Source: TMED27 sp963922705 (GTDB lineage: Bacteria; Pseudomonadota; Alphaproteobacteria; Micavibrionales; Micavibrionaceae). From it: 64,000 bases of DNA. Shown here in pieces: positions 27,431 to 37,159 of the stretch; position 1 is the stretch's first letter; each line of letters starts with the position of its first letter. The position numbers and the translations under genes were made by a program. The stretch lies in assembly GCA_963922705.1 (NCBI GenBank), contig CAWUJS010000004.1, positions 1-64,000 on the forward strand, given 5' to 3'. Below the pieces are notes generated by a model. It had not been told where the DNA came from. It searched no databases and worked only from the letters and a program-made list of their open reading frames with translations.

Positions 27431-28439
27431 AACACCTTCATTCTGGTATCCTCAATCCCCGGAACAGTTATCCCTTCAAGCTCGTTCTTTAAAACCTATC
27501 TCATGGCTTTATAAATTTGGATTTAGACTGCATCAGGGTTCTGTTAAAGCACAAAAAGCGCATATACCTGTGATATGCATAGGCAATCTAAGCGCTGGTG
27601 GAACCGGTAAAACGCCAACTTGTATTAGCTTTATGAGGCATGTTAAGGATGCGGGTATCGCAAAAAATCCATTTTTTTTAATCAGGGGTTATGGAGGCGC
27701 AGAGCGAGGGCCGCTCATTGTTGATCTTGAAAAACATAACGCATGGGATGTTGGTGATGAGCCGCTTATTCTTGCCAGGCATGCTTCGACTATTATTTCG
27801 GCGGATCGTTATGAAGGTACCAATCTTGCGGCATTGAATGGTGCGGATCTTGTTATTATGGATGACGGCTTGCAAAATCCCGGCATTCAGAAAGATTTAA
27901 AAATTATTGTTATTAATGGTGAGATGGGATTTGGAAATGGTTTAATGATCCCCGCAGGACCTTTACGTGAACCTCTTGATGAAGGGCTTGCCAAGGCAGA
28001 TGCGTTTTTTCTGATTGGTGAAGATACTGCCAGTGTGGCTGATATTTTGCCTAAAAACATCCCTGTCTTTTATGCCAACCTAGAGGCAGATGCGAACACA
28101 CTGCCATCAAAAAGTAAGGACTATATTGCATTTGCAGGGCTGGGATATCCAAAAAAATTCTTTGATTTTTTAAAGTACAAACTTGGTTATAATATTATTG
28201 AGGAATATGCCTTTGCGGATCATTGCCCTTATACACGAAAAGATTTGCAAATTTTACGCCAAAAAGCCAAGGATGCAGGGGCGCAACTGTTAACGACTGA
28301 AAAAGATTTTTTACGCCTTCCCGGCGGGTATAAAGGCAACATTCATACTATTTCGGTTTCTATGTGTTTTGAAAACCCGGAAGCACTTCAGCATTTTATC
28401 GCACATAAAATCCTGTCACTGACTAAAGAGGCTGCATGA
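27420..28439 (+). CDS. lpxK: Tetraacyldisaccharide 4'-kinase
   Basis: 339 residues from ATG 27420. A longer frame from 27345 is open but lies inside waaA, while AAGGAG stands at the right distance before 27420. It phosphorylates lipid A disaccharide at the 4' position. The P-loop GNLSAGGTGKTP is at about 54-65. Also visible are DVGDEPLILAR, the IMDDGLQNP motif and TTEKDFLRLP near the C-terminus. It overlaps lpxL by 4 bp (ATGA). Confidence 0.95.
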   Translation: MARKTPSFWYPQSPEQLSLQARSLKPISWLYKFGFRLHQGSVKAQKAHIPVICIGNLSAGGTGKTPTCISFMRHVKDAGIAKNPFFLIRGYGGAERGPLIVDLEKHNAWDVGDEPLILARHASTIISADRYEGTNLAALNGADLVIMDDGLQNPGIQKDLKIIVINGEMGFGNGLMIPAGPLREPLDEGLAKADAFFLIGEDTASVADILPKNIPVFYANLEADANTLPSKSKDYIAFAGLGYPKKFFDFLKYKLGYNIIEEYAFADHCPYTRKDLQILRQKAKDAGAQLLTTEKDFLRLPGGYKGNIHTISVSMCFENPEALQHFIAHKILSLTKEAA

Positions 28440-29290
28440 CACAATTGCGGTATCTATTAGAGGCTGCACTCCTCCATAGTTTACTTTTTATATTTAGTCT
28501 TATGTCACCGATCCACGCCTCGAATATTGGCGGGATTATTGGGCGAACCATAGGAGCTCGGCTTGGCGCATCACGAAAAGCCATACGCAATCTGGAAAAA
28601 TCCATGCCAGAGATGGACACAGGTGAACAATCAAACGTGATTGCCGATATGTGGGAGAATTTAGGGCGTCTTATTGCTGAATATGCGCATCTTGAGACTA
28701 TAGCGCGAGATTATACGATCATTGAGGGGCTTGAGACCTTACAACCCTATATCGATGGTGAACGCTCTGCTATTTTCATCGGCGCGCATTTGGCGAATTT
28801 CGAAGTCCCTGCCCTTTGTGCGTTTACGCAAACAGGTTTGGTCATTCATTCAACCTATCGCGCGCCAAACAACCCGCACTCTCATGCCTTATTAAACAAA
28901 ATAAGGAGCTTGGATGGTAAGCTTAAAGCATTTCCAAAGTCTAAAACCGGTGGCCGCGCTTTGATGAAAGCTGCAAGAGAAGGTGGAAATATAGGTATTT
29001 TAATTGACCAGAAATATAATGAAGGTGTCAGTGTTCCATTTTTAGGGCGTGAAGCCATGACCAATCCGGTTTTTGTACAGCTTGCGCAGAAATTCGGGCA
29101 TGATTTAGTGCCGATACGCATTATCCGTGAGACAAATTGCCACTTTCGTTTTATCATTGAGAAGCCTTTGGTTTTCGAAAAAGGCGAGCCAGTTGAGTCT
29201 GTTATTACGAAGGCTAATGCGAGGCTTGAAGCATGGATAAAAGATAAACCGGGACAGTGGTTATGGCTGCATAGACGGTGGAAGGAATAA
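28436..29290 (+). CDS. lpxL: Lipid A acyltransferase (LpxL/HtrB family)
   Basis: 284 residues. It adds a secondary acyl chain to Kdo2-lipid IVA at the inner membrane. The catalytic HX4E is seen in IGAHLANFEVP (about 116-126). Also visible are STYRAPNNP, GILIDQKYNEGVSVPFLG, and the C-terminal PGQWLWLHRRW. The N-terminal hydrophobic helix is present. Whether it is LpxL or LpxM specific cannot be read from sequence. Confidence 0.92.
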   Translation: MTQLRYLLEAALLHSLLFIFSLMSPIHASNIGGIIGRTIGARLGASRKAIRNLEKSMPEMDTGEQSNVIADMWENLGRLIAEYAHLETIARDYTIIEGLETLQPYIDGERSAIFIGAHLANFEVPALCAFTQTGLVIHSTYRAPNNPHSHALLNKIRSLDGKLKAFPKSKTGGRALMKAAREGGNIGILIDQKYNEGVSVPFLGREAMTNPVFVQLAQKFGHDLVPIRIIRETNCHFRFIIEKPLVFEKGEPVESVITKANARLEAWIKDKPGQWLWLHRRWKE

Positions 29291-29293
29291 AAG

Positions 29294-30640
29294 ATGAGTG
29301 AATTTGATTATGATTATTTTGTGATTGGCGCAGGATCTGCGGGAGTGCGCTCGGCGCTGATTGCTGCTGCACATGGCGCGAAAGTCGGGATTGCGGAGCG
29401 CTCACAATTGGGCGGAACATGCGTTAATTTGGGCTGTGTTCCCAAAAAGATCATGGCTTACGGCGCGGATTATCATGGGCATTTTAAAGATGCAAAAGGC
29501 TATGGCTGGGCTGTGCCGGATCATATTGACCTCGACTGGAAAACTCTGATTGCTAATCAACGTGCAGAAGTGGCAAGGCTCAATGGCGCTTACGAGAATA
29601 CGCTCAAAAATGCAGGCGTAGACATTATCGAAGGGCATGCGCGATTTTTAAGCCCGCATAAACTGGAAGTTTTCGGGCAGGACATTACAGCTGATAAAAT
29701 CCTCATTGCCGTTGGCGGCAGGCCACGCATCCCGCATCAACAAGGCGGTGATTTGATGGCAACATCTGATGCGATGTTTAGCTGGCCGGAACGCCCGCAA
29801 AAAGCTGTTATTATTGGCGGCGGCTATGTCGCGGTTGAGTTTGCGCATATTTTACGCGGCATTGGCGCAGAGGTCGATTTAATCTATCGCGGTGATCTCT
29901 TTTTAAAAAGCTTTGATCGTGATTTATCGGCACATTTAGCGGATGAAATGCGTAAACAAGGGATTGGCCTGCATTTTAATGACGATCTGGAATCGTGCGA
30001 GAAGACCGATGACGGGTATGTTATTTACACAAATGCGGGATTAAAATTTGAGTGCGATACGCCGCTTGCCGCGATCGGGCGCGAGCCTGTTGCCGATGAG
30101 CTTGGCCTTGATGTTGCTGGCGTTTTGCTGGCTGAAAATGGGCAGATTGATGTAAATGAGGATTACCAGACCTCACAGCCGCATATTTATGCATGTGGGG
30201 ATGTGGCCAACCACAATCACCTGACCCCCGTTGCGATTAAAGAGGGGCATGTGATTGCAGACCGGCTTTTTAACAATCAAAATAACCGCTATGTGAACTA
30301 TGAGAATATTGCTACGGCGATTTTTTCCGATCCTCCTATCGGGACAATTGGATTAAGTGAGCAAGAAGCGCGTAATCAGGGATTTGAGATAGAGGTTTTT
30401 AAAAGCAATTTTACGCCGATGCGCAATCAACTTGCGCAGAAACAAGAAAAGACTCTGATGAAAATGATTGTTGATCAAAAAACGGATATCGTTTTGGGGC
30501 TGCATATGATTGGGCTGGACGCACCGGAAATTATGCAGGGCTTCGCGGTTGCAATGAATATGGGCGCAACAAAAGCCGATTTTGACCGCACCATGCCGAT
30601 CCACCCGACATCTGCGGAAGAATTTGTGACGATGCGTTAA
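29294..30640 (+). CDS. gor: Glutathione-disulfide reductase
   Basis: 448 residues. FAD-binding GAGSAGVRSA at the N-terminus, redox-active disulfide GGTCVNLGCVPKK (about 40-52), NAD(P)H-binding GGGYVAVEFA, second FAD motif YACGDV, and the C-terminal active-site HPTSAEEF all agree with Gor. After the second Rossmann motif the text IYRGD shows an Arg, consistent with NADPH. It lies 4 bp after lpxL, so it is probably read from the same transcript, and converges with the phosphodiesterase-like gene, overlapping its stop. Confidence 0.95.
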   Translation: MSEFDYDYFVIGAGSAGVRSALIAAAHGAKVGIAERSQLGGTCVNLGCVPKKIMAYGADYHGHFKDAKGYGWAVPDHIDLDWKTLIANQRAEVARLNGAYENTLKNAGVDIIEGHARFLSPHKLEVFGQDITADKILIAVGGRPRIPHQQGGDLMATSDAMFSWPERPQKAVIIGGGYVAVEFAHILRGIGAEVDLIYRGDLFLKSFDRDLSAHLADEMRKQGIGLHFNDDLESCEKTDDGYVIYTNAGLKFECDTPLAAIGREPVADELGLDVAGVLLAENGQIDVNEDYQTSQPHIYACGDVANHNHLTPVAIKEGHVIADRLFNNQNNRYVNYENIATAIFSDPPIGTIGLSEQEARNQGFEIEVFKSNFTPMRNQLAQKQEKTLMKMIVDQKTDIVLGLHMIGLDAPEIMQGFAVAMNMGATKADFDRTMPIHPTSAEEFVTMR

Positions 30641-31803
30641 TTAATCACCTGATCATCACCTTTATGCGTTGCAGGTACAAGGAAATCTGCATGCATAGGC
30701 TTTGAAAAGGGTTGATTGCCGTTTTTGACGTCTTCTTCTGCCAGAGCATAAATACGCGCTATATTCGCGGCATATAATTTCTGTCCTGCATCTGAAAGAA
30801 AGTGGCGCTGGCAGATTTGATTAAGGAATGCCACAACATCTGCTGGATAGGCTTTATCTTCTTTAAATTCTTCCATAATAAGTCCAGTTTCATATTGGGT
30901 AATTTCGTATGTCATACCCGCTGACGTAGCGATATCAGCTTCATGCATAAACAGACATAATGTTGTCAGCGCTTTATCTTTTTCTAAAATTTTTAAATTC
31001 TCAGATAAATTAAGTGTATGCGCCTTCGAATTTTCGCCCATAAAATGAAAGCGATATGCTGCCTTCATTTGCATCATCGGATTTCCTGGATCATCCAAAG
31101 GAGAGACATCCGTTGTCAATAAAATAGCAAAGATTGCCTGTAATGTCTTTTCATCGCAGCCAACAGCCTTCAGATAAGGTTTGGCCGTCTCGAAGGAGTG
31201 CTTTTCTGCGCGCCCCTCGATATGAACGCCTTTGATCCAGTTGCCTTGCCCATCATGATCCAGATCATGAATGCAAACTGACGATAAGAGGATACAAACC
31301 TCTTTTATGCTGAGCGCGCGCACTGTGTTTTCGTATATCGCATTATGGCACATTATCATGCGAATAGCCTGTGCAAGGACTTTACGGAAATGCATGTTGT
31401 TGTGATATTTCGTATTATTACGCACGTCTCCTAAAATGGCAGAGACTATCAGCATATTGAGATCGTCCGGTGCGGGTTGTATATCCAACTCATCTAGTAA
31501 AAATAAGCATAGCGCTAATAGTGAGGGAGGATTTTTTTGAAAATGCCATTGTCGGAACAGGCTTTCAACATCCTCTGTTGCAGCTTGTGCCTCAACGCCT
31601 GATTTCAAAAGTGAAATGGCATTTTTGTAAAGAAAATCCAGATGTTCTTCCAGAAAATGAATACTTTGTGTTACTGCATGATCAAGATGCTTTGCGTCAG
31701 GCCACGACAAGTCTTTGCTAACCTTTAAAAGCATGGCTGCATTTGCATTCATTTTTTCTTCTAGATCTTCGGCCACTTGTGGTAAGTTGATGTTATATTG
31801 CAT
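30637..31803 (-). CDS. Class I cyclic-nucleotide phosphodiesterase-like HD protein
   Basis: 388 residues. Residues 1-115 are helical and of unknown type. Residues 130-330 carry metal-binding signatures in the order of class I 3',5'-cyclic phosphodiesterases: KYHNNMHFRKVL (about 132-143), CIHDLDHDGQGN (about 177-188) and MHEADIA near 280. In eukaryotic PDEs these correspond to YHN..H, HDxxHxG and the distal Asp helix. No GAF or membrane segment is seen. It is probably a cytosolic hydrolase, and the substrate (cAMP, cGMP or other) cannot be predicted. It converges with gor, with 4 bases shared at the stops. Confidence 0.75.
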   Translation of the reverse strand: MQYNINLPQVAEDLEEKMNANAAMLLKVSKDLSWPDAKHLDHAVTQSIHFLEEHLDFLYKNAISLLKSGVEAQAATEDVESLFRQWHFQKNPPSLLALCLFLLDELDIQPAPDDLNMLIVSAILGDVRNNTKYHNNMHFRKVLAQAIRMIMCHNAIYENTVRALSIKEVCILLSSVCIHDLDHDGQGNWIKGVHIEGRAEKHSFETAKPYLKAVGCDEKTLQAIFAILLTTDVSPLDDPGNPMMQMKAAYRFHFMGENSKAHTLNLSENLKILEKDKALTTLCLFMHEADIATSAGMTYEITQYETGLIMEEFKEDKAYPADVVAFLNQICQRHFLSDAGQKLYAANIARIYALAEEDVKNGNQPFSKPMHADFLVPATHKGDDQVIN

Positions 31804-31943
31804 TTATTTATAATTGTTATTCAGCTACTATAAAACATCATACCATAACTTTTTTGCCATAGGAATAAAAACTAGTTCTGGACATAAATATACTTTAGTA
31901 TTATTTGTTAAACAACATTTAATACTTAAACTTGGGAAGAATA

Positions 31944-33350
31944 ATGACAGCTCAACATATCGCTAAAAATTGGAGTCCTGATAGCTGGAGATCAAAGCCT
32001 GTGCTTCAAATGCCTGCTTATGATGATATGGCAGGGCTTAAAGCTGCTGAGACTGAGCTTCATGACTTGCCGCCACTGGTTTTTGCCGGTGAAGCGCGCG
32101 CTTTACAGCGCCAGCTTGCGGATGTTGCGCATGGAAAAGCATTTTTGCTACAGGGCGGTGATTGCGCTGAAAGTTTTTCTGAATTTAGTGCGAATAAAAT
32201 CCGGGATACGTTTCGGGTTATACTACAAATGGCTGTGGCGTTGACTTATGGCGGGGCTTTACCAGTTGTTAAAGTAGGGCGTATTGCCGGACAATTTGCC
32301 AAGCCGCGCTCGAGTGATACGGAAACAAAGGACGGCGTGACTTTGCCAAGTTATCGTGGTGATAACATTAATGCGCTTGAATTTACCGCCGAAGCTCGTA
32401 TTCCAGACCCGCAACGCTTGATTCAATCCTATCATCAGGCATCTGCGACTTTGAACCTGTTACGCGCCTTTTCCAAGGGTGGTTATGCGGATTTAAATCG
32501 CGTACATGGCTGGAATCTGGATTTTGTTGAAGATAGCCCTCTAAAAGAACGTTATGAGGATTTAGCCACGCGCATTGATGATGCTTTGCGTTTTATGGCG
32601 GCTTGCGGTGTAAATGCGGAAACCGTTCCGGCTATTCGGCAGACTGACTTTTACACATCGCACGAAGCTTTGCATTTGAATTATGAAGAGGCAATGACCC
32701 GTAAAGATAGCTTAACCGGTGATTATTACGATACATCTGCGCATTTCTTATGGATTGGAGCGCGTACGCATCAGGCGGAAAATGGCCAGATTGAATTTAT
32801 ACGCGGCATTCATAACCCGCTTGGCTTAAAATGCTCTCCTGCGCTGGAGCCAGATGAGCTGATAAAACTTATTGATACTGTGAATCCGCAGAATATTGCA
32901 GGGCGACTAACGCTGATTGCGCGTATGGGACATGATCAGGTTGAAGAAAAGCTTGCCCCGCTTGTGCGCCGCGTCAAAGAAGAAGGCCGCAGCGTTGTCT
33001 GGTCCTGCGATCCCATGCATGGCAATACCTTTCAATCGGAAACGGGCTATAAAACCCGCCGCTTTGAGCAAATATTACAAGAAGTGCGTGGCTTCTTTGC
33101 TGTTCACAAGGCCGAGGGGACACATCCGGGCGGCGTTCATTTTGAGATGACCGGCGACGATGTGACGGAATGTGTCGGCGGCGCCTATCAGATTGCTGAT
33201 GAAGATTTATCCAGCCGTTATCACACAGCATGTGATCCGCGCCTGAATGCGAATCAAGCTCTGGAGCTTGCCTTTCTGATCGCTGATGAGCTAAAGGCTG
33301 TGCGTAATAGCGAGGCTATCACGCCGATTGAAGCAGCGGCGGCTGAATAA
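31944..33350 (+). CDS. aroF: 3-deoxy-7-phosphoheptulonate synthase, class II
   Basis: 468 residues from ATG 31944, which has GGGAAG just upstream. A TTG four codons earlier is less likely. It is the first enzyme of the shikimate pathway (PEP plus erythrose 4-phosphate). Class II motifs include QGGDCAESF (about 70-78), VVKVGRIAGQFAKPRS, NRVHGWNLDF, FLWIGARTHQ and RMGHDQVEEKL. Plant-like and bacterial class II enzymes have this length. The gene stop overlaps the nadE start (TAATG at 33350). Confidence 0.95.
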   Translation: MTAQHIAKNWSPDSWRSKPVLQMPAYDDMAGLKAAETELHDLPPLVFAGEARALQRQLADVAHGKAFLLQGGDCAESFSEFSANKIRDTFRVILQMAVALTYGGALPVVKVGRIAGQFAKPRSSDTETKDGVTLPSYRGDNINALEFTAEARIPDPQRLIQSYHQASATLNLLRAFSKGGYADLNRVHGWNLDFVEDSPLKERYEDLATRIDDALRFMAACGVNAETVPAIRQTDFYTSHEALHLNYEEAMTRKDSLTGDYYDTSAHFLWIGARTHQAENGQIEFIRGIHNPLGLKCSPALEPDELIKLIDTVNPQNIAGRLTLIARMGHDQVEEKLAPLVRRVKEEGRSVVWSCDPMHGNTFQSETGYKTRRFEQILQEVRGFFAVHKAEGTHPGGVHFEMTGDDVTECVGGAYQIADEDLSSRYHTACDPRLNANQALELAFLIADELKAVRNSEAITPIEAAAAE

Positions 33351-34951
33351 TGATCAGCATCACACTGGCCCAAATTAATCCAACTGTTGGGGATTTGGAT
33401 GGCAATGCGGGTAAAATTTTAGATATCTGGAAACACGCATCGGGCGATCTTGTTGTTTTTCCTGAATTGGTATTAAGCGGATACCCGCCTGAAGATCTTA
33501 TTATTAATCCCAATTTCATAGATTCTGTTAATTCTTGCATCAATAATTTGCTGCGGATAAGTAAAAATTTTTCTTCCGGAGCCTTAATAACTGCGCCCTT
33601 ACAAGATAATGGAGAGATTTATAATGCTGCACTCCTTTTGCACAAGGGAAAAATTATTGCAACAACCTTTAAACATCATCTTCCGGATTATGGTGTTTTT
33701 GATGAAAAACGTGTTTTCACAGCGGGAGACTTGCCAGATGTCATAGATTTTAACGGGGTTAAGCTTGGCATCATGATTTGTGAAGATATGTGGCACAATG
33801 ATGTTGCTGAACATCTAAAATCACAAGGGGCTAAGATTTTAATCGTCCCCAATGGAAGTCCATGGCGGGTTGGCAAAGAAAATATACGTATTGAGCATGC
33901 GAAAAACCGTGTTTTGGAAACTGGATTGCCACTGGTCTACTTGAATCAGATTGGCGGGCAGGATGAGCTTGTTTTTGATGGAAACTCTTTTGTGATGAAT
34001 GCGGATGGTGTGGTCACGCAACGCTTAAAAGCATTTGAGGAGGATATTCAGCAATACTGTCATTTCGAGCAAAGCGAGAAATCTCAAGATATTACCACAG
34101 TAAACGCATGTGGCGTTGGGAATGACAATTGGCAGATATACGAAGCATTAAAACTCGGGCTTCGTGACTATGTTTTGAAAAACGGATTTAAAAAGGTACT
34201 GCTTGGCTTATCTGGCGGTATTGACAGCGCACTAACGGCTGCTATCGCGGTTGATGCACTGGGCGCAAAAAACGTACGCTGCATAATGCTCCCCTCGCCT
34301 TTCACCTCACAAGAAAGCCTTGATGATGCGAAAGAATGCGCAGACATGCTTGGTGCTTCCTATGAAATTTTGAACATTCATGATGCGATGCAAGCATTAG
34401 AAGGCACAATCCCCGACCTTAACGGGATTGCGCATGAAAATATGCAGAGCCGGATACGCGGCCTTATATTGATGGCGCTATCCAATGCAAGTGGCGCGAT
34501 GCTGCTCACAACGGGCAATAAATCAGAGATGGCGGTGGGATATGCAACACTTTACGGGGATATGAATGGCGGATTTAATCCGCTAAAAGATGTTTACAAA
34601 ACCAAAGTCTATGAATTGGCGGCATGGCGCAATGCGCAAGGACTTGCCATCCCCGAACGCATTTTGACCAAAGCACCATCTGCGGAGTTACGGGATAATC
34701 AAACCGATCAGGATAGTTTGCCGGAATATGATGTTCTGGATGATATTTTAAAAGGGTTGATTGAAAACCATGACAGCTTCAATGTTATCGCAGCGCGCGG
34801 ACATGATTTGGAAATCATTAAAAAGGTCGCACACCTTCTCAGGATTAATGAATATAAACGGTATCAAGCGCCACCGGGTCCTAAAATAACCACGCGCGCT
34901 TTTGGGCGTGATCGGCGTTATCCGATGACGAACCACTATAAATTTGATTGA
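33350..34951 (+). CDS. nadE: Glutamine-dependent NAD+ synthetase with an in-frame repeat insertion
   Basis: 533 residues. The N-terminal nitrilase-type glutaminase domain (1-230) shows the catalytic Glu in VVFPELVLSGYPPEDL, Lys near FKHHLPDYGVFDE and Cys in GIMICEDMW. The C-terminal synthetase domain has the PP-loop LLGLSGGIDSAL (about 283-294), TGNKSEMAVGY and YKTKVYELA. Between them, residues about 237-259 (from CHFEQSEKS to GVGND) are encoded by a palindromic repeat (34058-34127) absent from normal NadE. Since the linker is surface-exposed, the enzyme is probably still active. It overlaps aroF by one base. Confidence 0.95.
   Translation: MISITLAQINPTVGDLDGNAGKILDIWKHASGDLVVFPELVLSGYPPEDLIINPNFIDSVNSCINNLLRISKNFSSGALITAPLQDNGEIYNAALLLHKGKIIATTFKHHLPDYGVFDEKRVFTAGDLPDVIDFNGVKLGIMICEDMWHNDVAEHLKSQGAKILIVPNGSPWRVGKENIRIEHAKNRVLETGLPLVYLNQIGGQDELVFDGNSFVMNADGVVTQRLKAFEEDIQQYCHFEQSEKSQDITTVNACGVGNDNWQIYEALKLGLRDYVLKNGFKKVLLGLSGGIDSALTAAIAVDALGAKNVRCIMLPSPFTSQESLDDAKECADMLGASYEILNIHDAMQALEGTIPDLNGIAHENMQSRIRGLILMALSNASGAMLLTTGNKSEMAVGYATLYGDMNGGFNPLKDVYKTKVYELAAWRNAQGLAIPERILTKAPSAELRDNQTDQDSLPEYDVLDDILKGLIENHDSFNVIAARGHDLEIIKKVAHLLRINEYKRYQAPPGPKITTRAFGRDRRYPMTNHYKFD
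34058..34127. repeat. Palindromic repeat unit inside nadE
   Basis: 70 bp bounded by TGTCATTTCGAGC and GGGAATGACA, the same kind of ends as the intergenic palindromes at 61280, 62681 and 62980. It is read in frame as about 23 extra residues in the linker between the two NadE domains. The palindrome is imperfect, with intact outer ends and a diverged centre. Confidence 0.8.
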
Positions 34952-34997
34952 AAAACCAGACCTGGATGTTTATTTATCCTTTAAAAGGATTTTATTT

Positions 34998-36356
34998 ATG
35001 ACTGTACGCGTACGTTTTGCACCCTCTCCCACCGGAATGCTGCATGTCGGCAATGCCCGAACAGCGCTGATTACATGGCTATTTGCACGCAATCAGGGCG
35101 GGCATTTTCTCTTGCGGATTGATGATACGGATCCGTCGCGCTCGAAAATTGAATATGAGAAGGCCATTGAAGAAAGCCTGCAATGGCTTGGTTTGAATTG
35201 GGACAAAAAGGAAAACCAGAAAAACCGCCTTGATCGCTATGATGCGCAAATTGAAACATTAAAGGCAGATGGCAGGCTCTATGCCTGTTATGAAACGCCG
35301 GAAGAATTATCATTAAAGCGCAAATCGCTTTTATCACGCGGTAAGCCGCCGATTTATGACCGTGCTGCGCTGGATTTAAGTGCGCAAGACATTGAAAGCT
35401 TTGAAGCCGCAGGGCGCAAGCCACATTGGCGTTTTAAGCTCCTGGCTGACCCTATTCACTGGAAAGACCATGTGCGCGGCGATGTAACGTTTCACGGTAA
35501 GGATTTATCCGATCCTGTTGTTCTGCGTGAGGATGGAAGCCCGTTATATCATTTATGTTCAGTGATTGATGATATTGATTTCGGCATTACGCATGTTGTA
35601 CGCGGGGAAGATCATGTCTCCAATACAGCAACGCATGTGCAGATGTTTGAGGCGCTAGGCGGCAGCGTGCCTGATTTTGCACATTTGCCGCTGATTTCCG
35701 ATGCCGAAGGCGGGAAGTTATCCAAACGCCTCGGCTCTCTCAGCATCATTGATATTCGTGATACAGAAGGTCTTGAGCCTATGGCGGTTTCAAGTCTTTT
35801 GGCGCGTTTGGGGACATCAGAACCAATTGAAGCTTTTGATAGCATTCAGCCGCTTATAGATAGTTTCGGGTTTGATAAATTCTCCCGCGGAACGCCGAAA
35901 CTTGATCCTGATGAGCTACTGCGCCTGAATTCAAAGATTATTCATGAAATCTCTTATGCGGATGTTCAAGAGCGTCTTTCCAACATGGGATTGCAAGACC
36001 TTGATGAAGACTTTTGGAATGCGGTTAGGGGTAATCTAGAAAAACTATCCGATATCAAAGCATGGTGGGATGTTGCGAAAGGCCCCGTTAGTCCGGTTAT
36101 CGAAGATGAGAATATAGCATATATTGCAGAAGCTTTGGCGGCCATGCCCCCTGCCCCGTGGAATGAAAATACATGGGGTGAGTGGACAGGTGCATTGAAA
36201 AAGACTACTGGCCGTAAAGGACGACAGCTTTTTATGCCTTTACGCCAGGCCTTAACCGGCATGGATCACGGCCCGGATATGCCAAGCCTTCTTTTACTGA
36301 TTGGCCCGGAAAAGGCGCAGGAAAGGCTTTCCATGGAAAAAGCGATAGCAATCTAA
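34998..36356 (+). CDS. gltX: Glutamyl-tRNA synthetase
   Basis: 452 residues from ATG 34998, preceded by AAAGGA eight bases upstream. An in-frame codon further upstream overlaps nadE and was rejected. Class I motifs are APSPTGMLHVGNAR (HIGH-like) and GGKLSKRLGS (KMSKS-like). RIDDTDPSRS and HVVRGEDHVSNT are also present. The C-terminal anticodon-binding domain is compact. Many alphaproteobacteria carry two GltX copies, one being tRNA-Gln specific or misacylating, and this window does not show which this is. Confidence 0.95.
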   Translation: MTVRVRFAPSPTGMLHVGNARTALITWLFARNQGGHFLLRIDDTDPSRSKIEYEKAIEESLQWLGLNWDKKENQKNRLDRYDAQIETLKADGRLYACYETPEELSLKRKSLLSRGKPPIYDRAALDLSAQDIESFEAAGRKPHWRFKLLADPIHWKDHVRGDVTFHGKDLSDPVVLREDGSPLYHLCSVIDDIDFGITHVVRGEDHVSNTATHVQMFEALGGSVPDFAHLPLISDAEGGKLSKRLGSLSIIDIRDTEGLEPMAVSSLLARLGTSEPIEAFDSIQPLIDSFGFDKFSRGTPKLDPDELLRLNSKIIHEISYADVQERLSNMGLQDLDEDFWNAVRGNLEKLSDIKAWWDVAKGPVSPVIEDENIAYIAEALAAMPPAPWNENTWGEWTGALKKTTGRKGRQLFMPLRQALTGMDHGPDMPSLLLLIGPEKAQERLSMEKAIAI

Positions 36357-36371
36357 AGTTTGCATAAAATA

Positions 36372-36400
36372 TTGACAAAGCTTTACAATCTATGTTAATG
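36372..36400 (+). promoter_or_regulatory. Putative sigma-70 promoter with adjacent inverted repeat
   Basis: TTGACA (36372-36377), 17-base spacer ending TATG, TTAATG (36395-36400). It overlaps an inverted repeat TGTTAA-TG-TTAACA (36393-36406) that could be an operator. It lies 40 bp before the ATG at 36440 and matches the element layout at 13792-13820. Confidence 0.5.
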
Positions 36401-36439
36401 TTAACATAAATTTATATCACGTTACTGGAAGGGCTTGCC

Positions 36440-37039
36440 ATGGCATATAAAAAAAGAGACAAGCGAGGAAATGTTAGAATTGACGGTCAAATCGTAGACA
36501 CCTTCAATGCAGCCGATTTTCCGCCGGAAGATCGAAAAGGTCCCCTTTTTGACGCTTTTGGCTATGCTAAACAAAAAGAGGCACATATACCTGAGGGTGA
36601 AAGAATTAAATTTACGCCTTACGAAGACAGAGACCATGTAAAAGCAAAAGTAGAAGTTATTCTGGAACCTGCCGATTCTTCAAAAATACAGGCTCTTCAG
36701 CAACATATCAGAAATAGAGAATCACAATTTAAAGAGTCGCCAAACAGAAGCTCATGGACTGACTTCCATCCTGCAGTAGATGACGAAACTGGGGAGCTCT
36801 ATAATTTTCATGTTAATGAATCAGGAACGGGTGTTGTATTTGACGTTGAAAGCGATGGAATTGAAACAATTAAAAAAATTATGTCCAATATTTTTTATTC
36901 AACACAAATACGCGGATCTCTTGAGCATGATGAGACAACGAATACAGTATCAATTCGTGTTGATAGCAATAAAATTGGTTATGATGGAAACCCTGCCCCG
37001 GCATCGCAAACTGCTGATTTGGATGATCTAGGCATGTAA
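36440..37039 (+). CDS. Orphan soluble protein
   Basis: 199 residues, family not recognised. It is highly charged, with no signal peptide or membrane segment. A helical central part (about 75-100) separates an N-terminal region rich in Asp/Lys from a C-terminal alpha/beta region. It has its own promoter-like element upstream and GGAAGGGC before the ATG. It is read in the same direction as trmJ, with a hairpin at 37081-37101 between them, so it is likely monocistronic. Confidence 0.7.
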   Translation: MAYKKRDKRGNVRIDGQIVDTFNAADFPPEDRKGPLFDAFGYAKQKEAHIPEGERIKFTPYEDRDHVKAKVEVILEPADSSKIQALQQHIRNRESQFKESPNRSSWTDFHPAVDDETGELYNFHVNESGTGVVFDVESDGIETIKKIMSNIFYSTQIRGSLEHDETTNTVSIRVDSNKIGYDGNPAPASQTADLDDLGM

Positions 37040-37080
37040 TAGAAGTTTCTATATTATAAGAACATTCATTATAATCGTCA

Positions 37081-37101
37081 TTGCAGGCTTTATGCCTGCA
37101 A
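37081..37101 (+). terminator. Hairpin terminator after the 36440 gene
   Basis: TTGCAGGC-TTTAT-GCCTGCAA, an 8-bp perfect stem followed by TTTATTG. The T run is short, so termination may be partial. Confidence 0.55.
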
Positions 37102-37159
37102 TTTATTGTCCAGATGAAAGGTTGATTACACGGACAAGCCGTGTCATGACGTATTGTCT

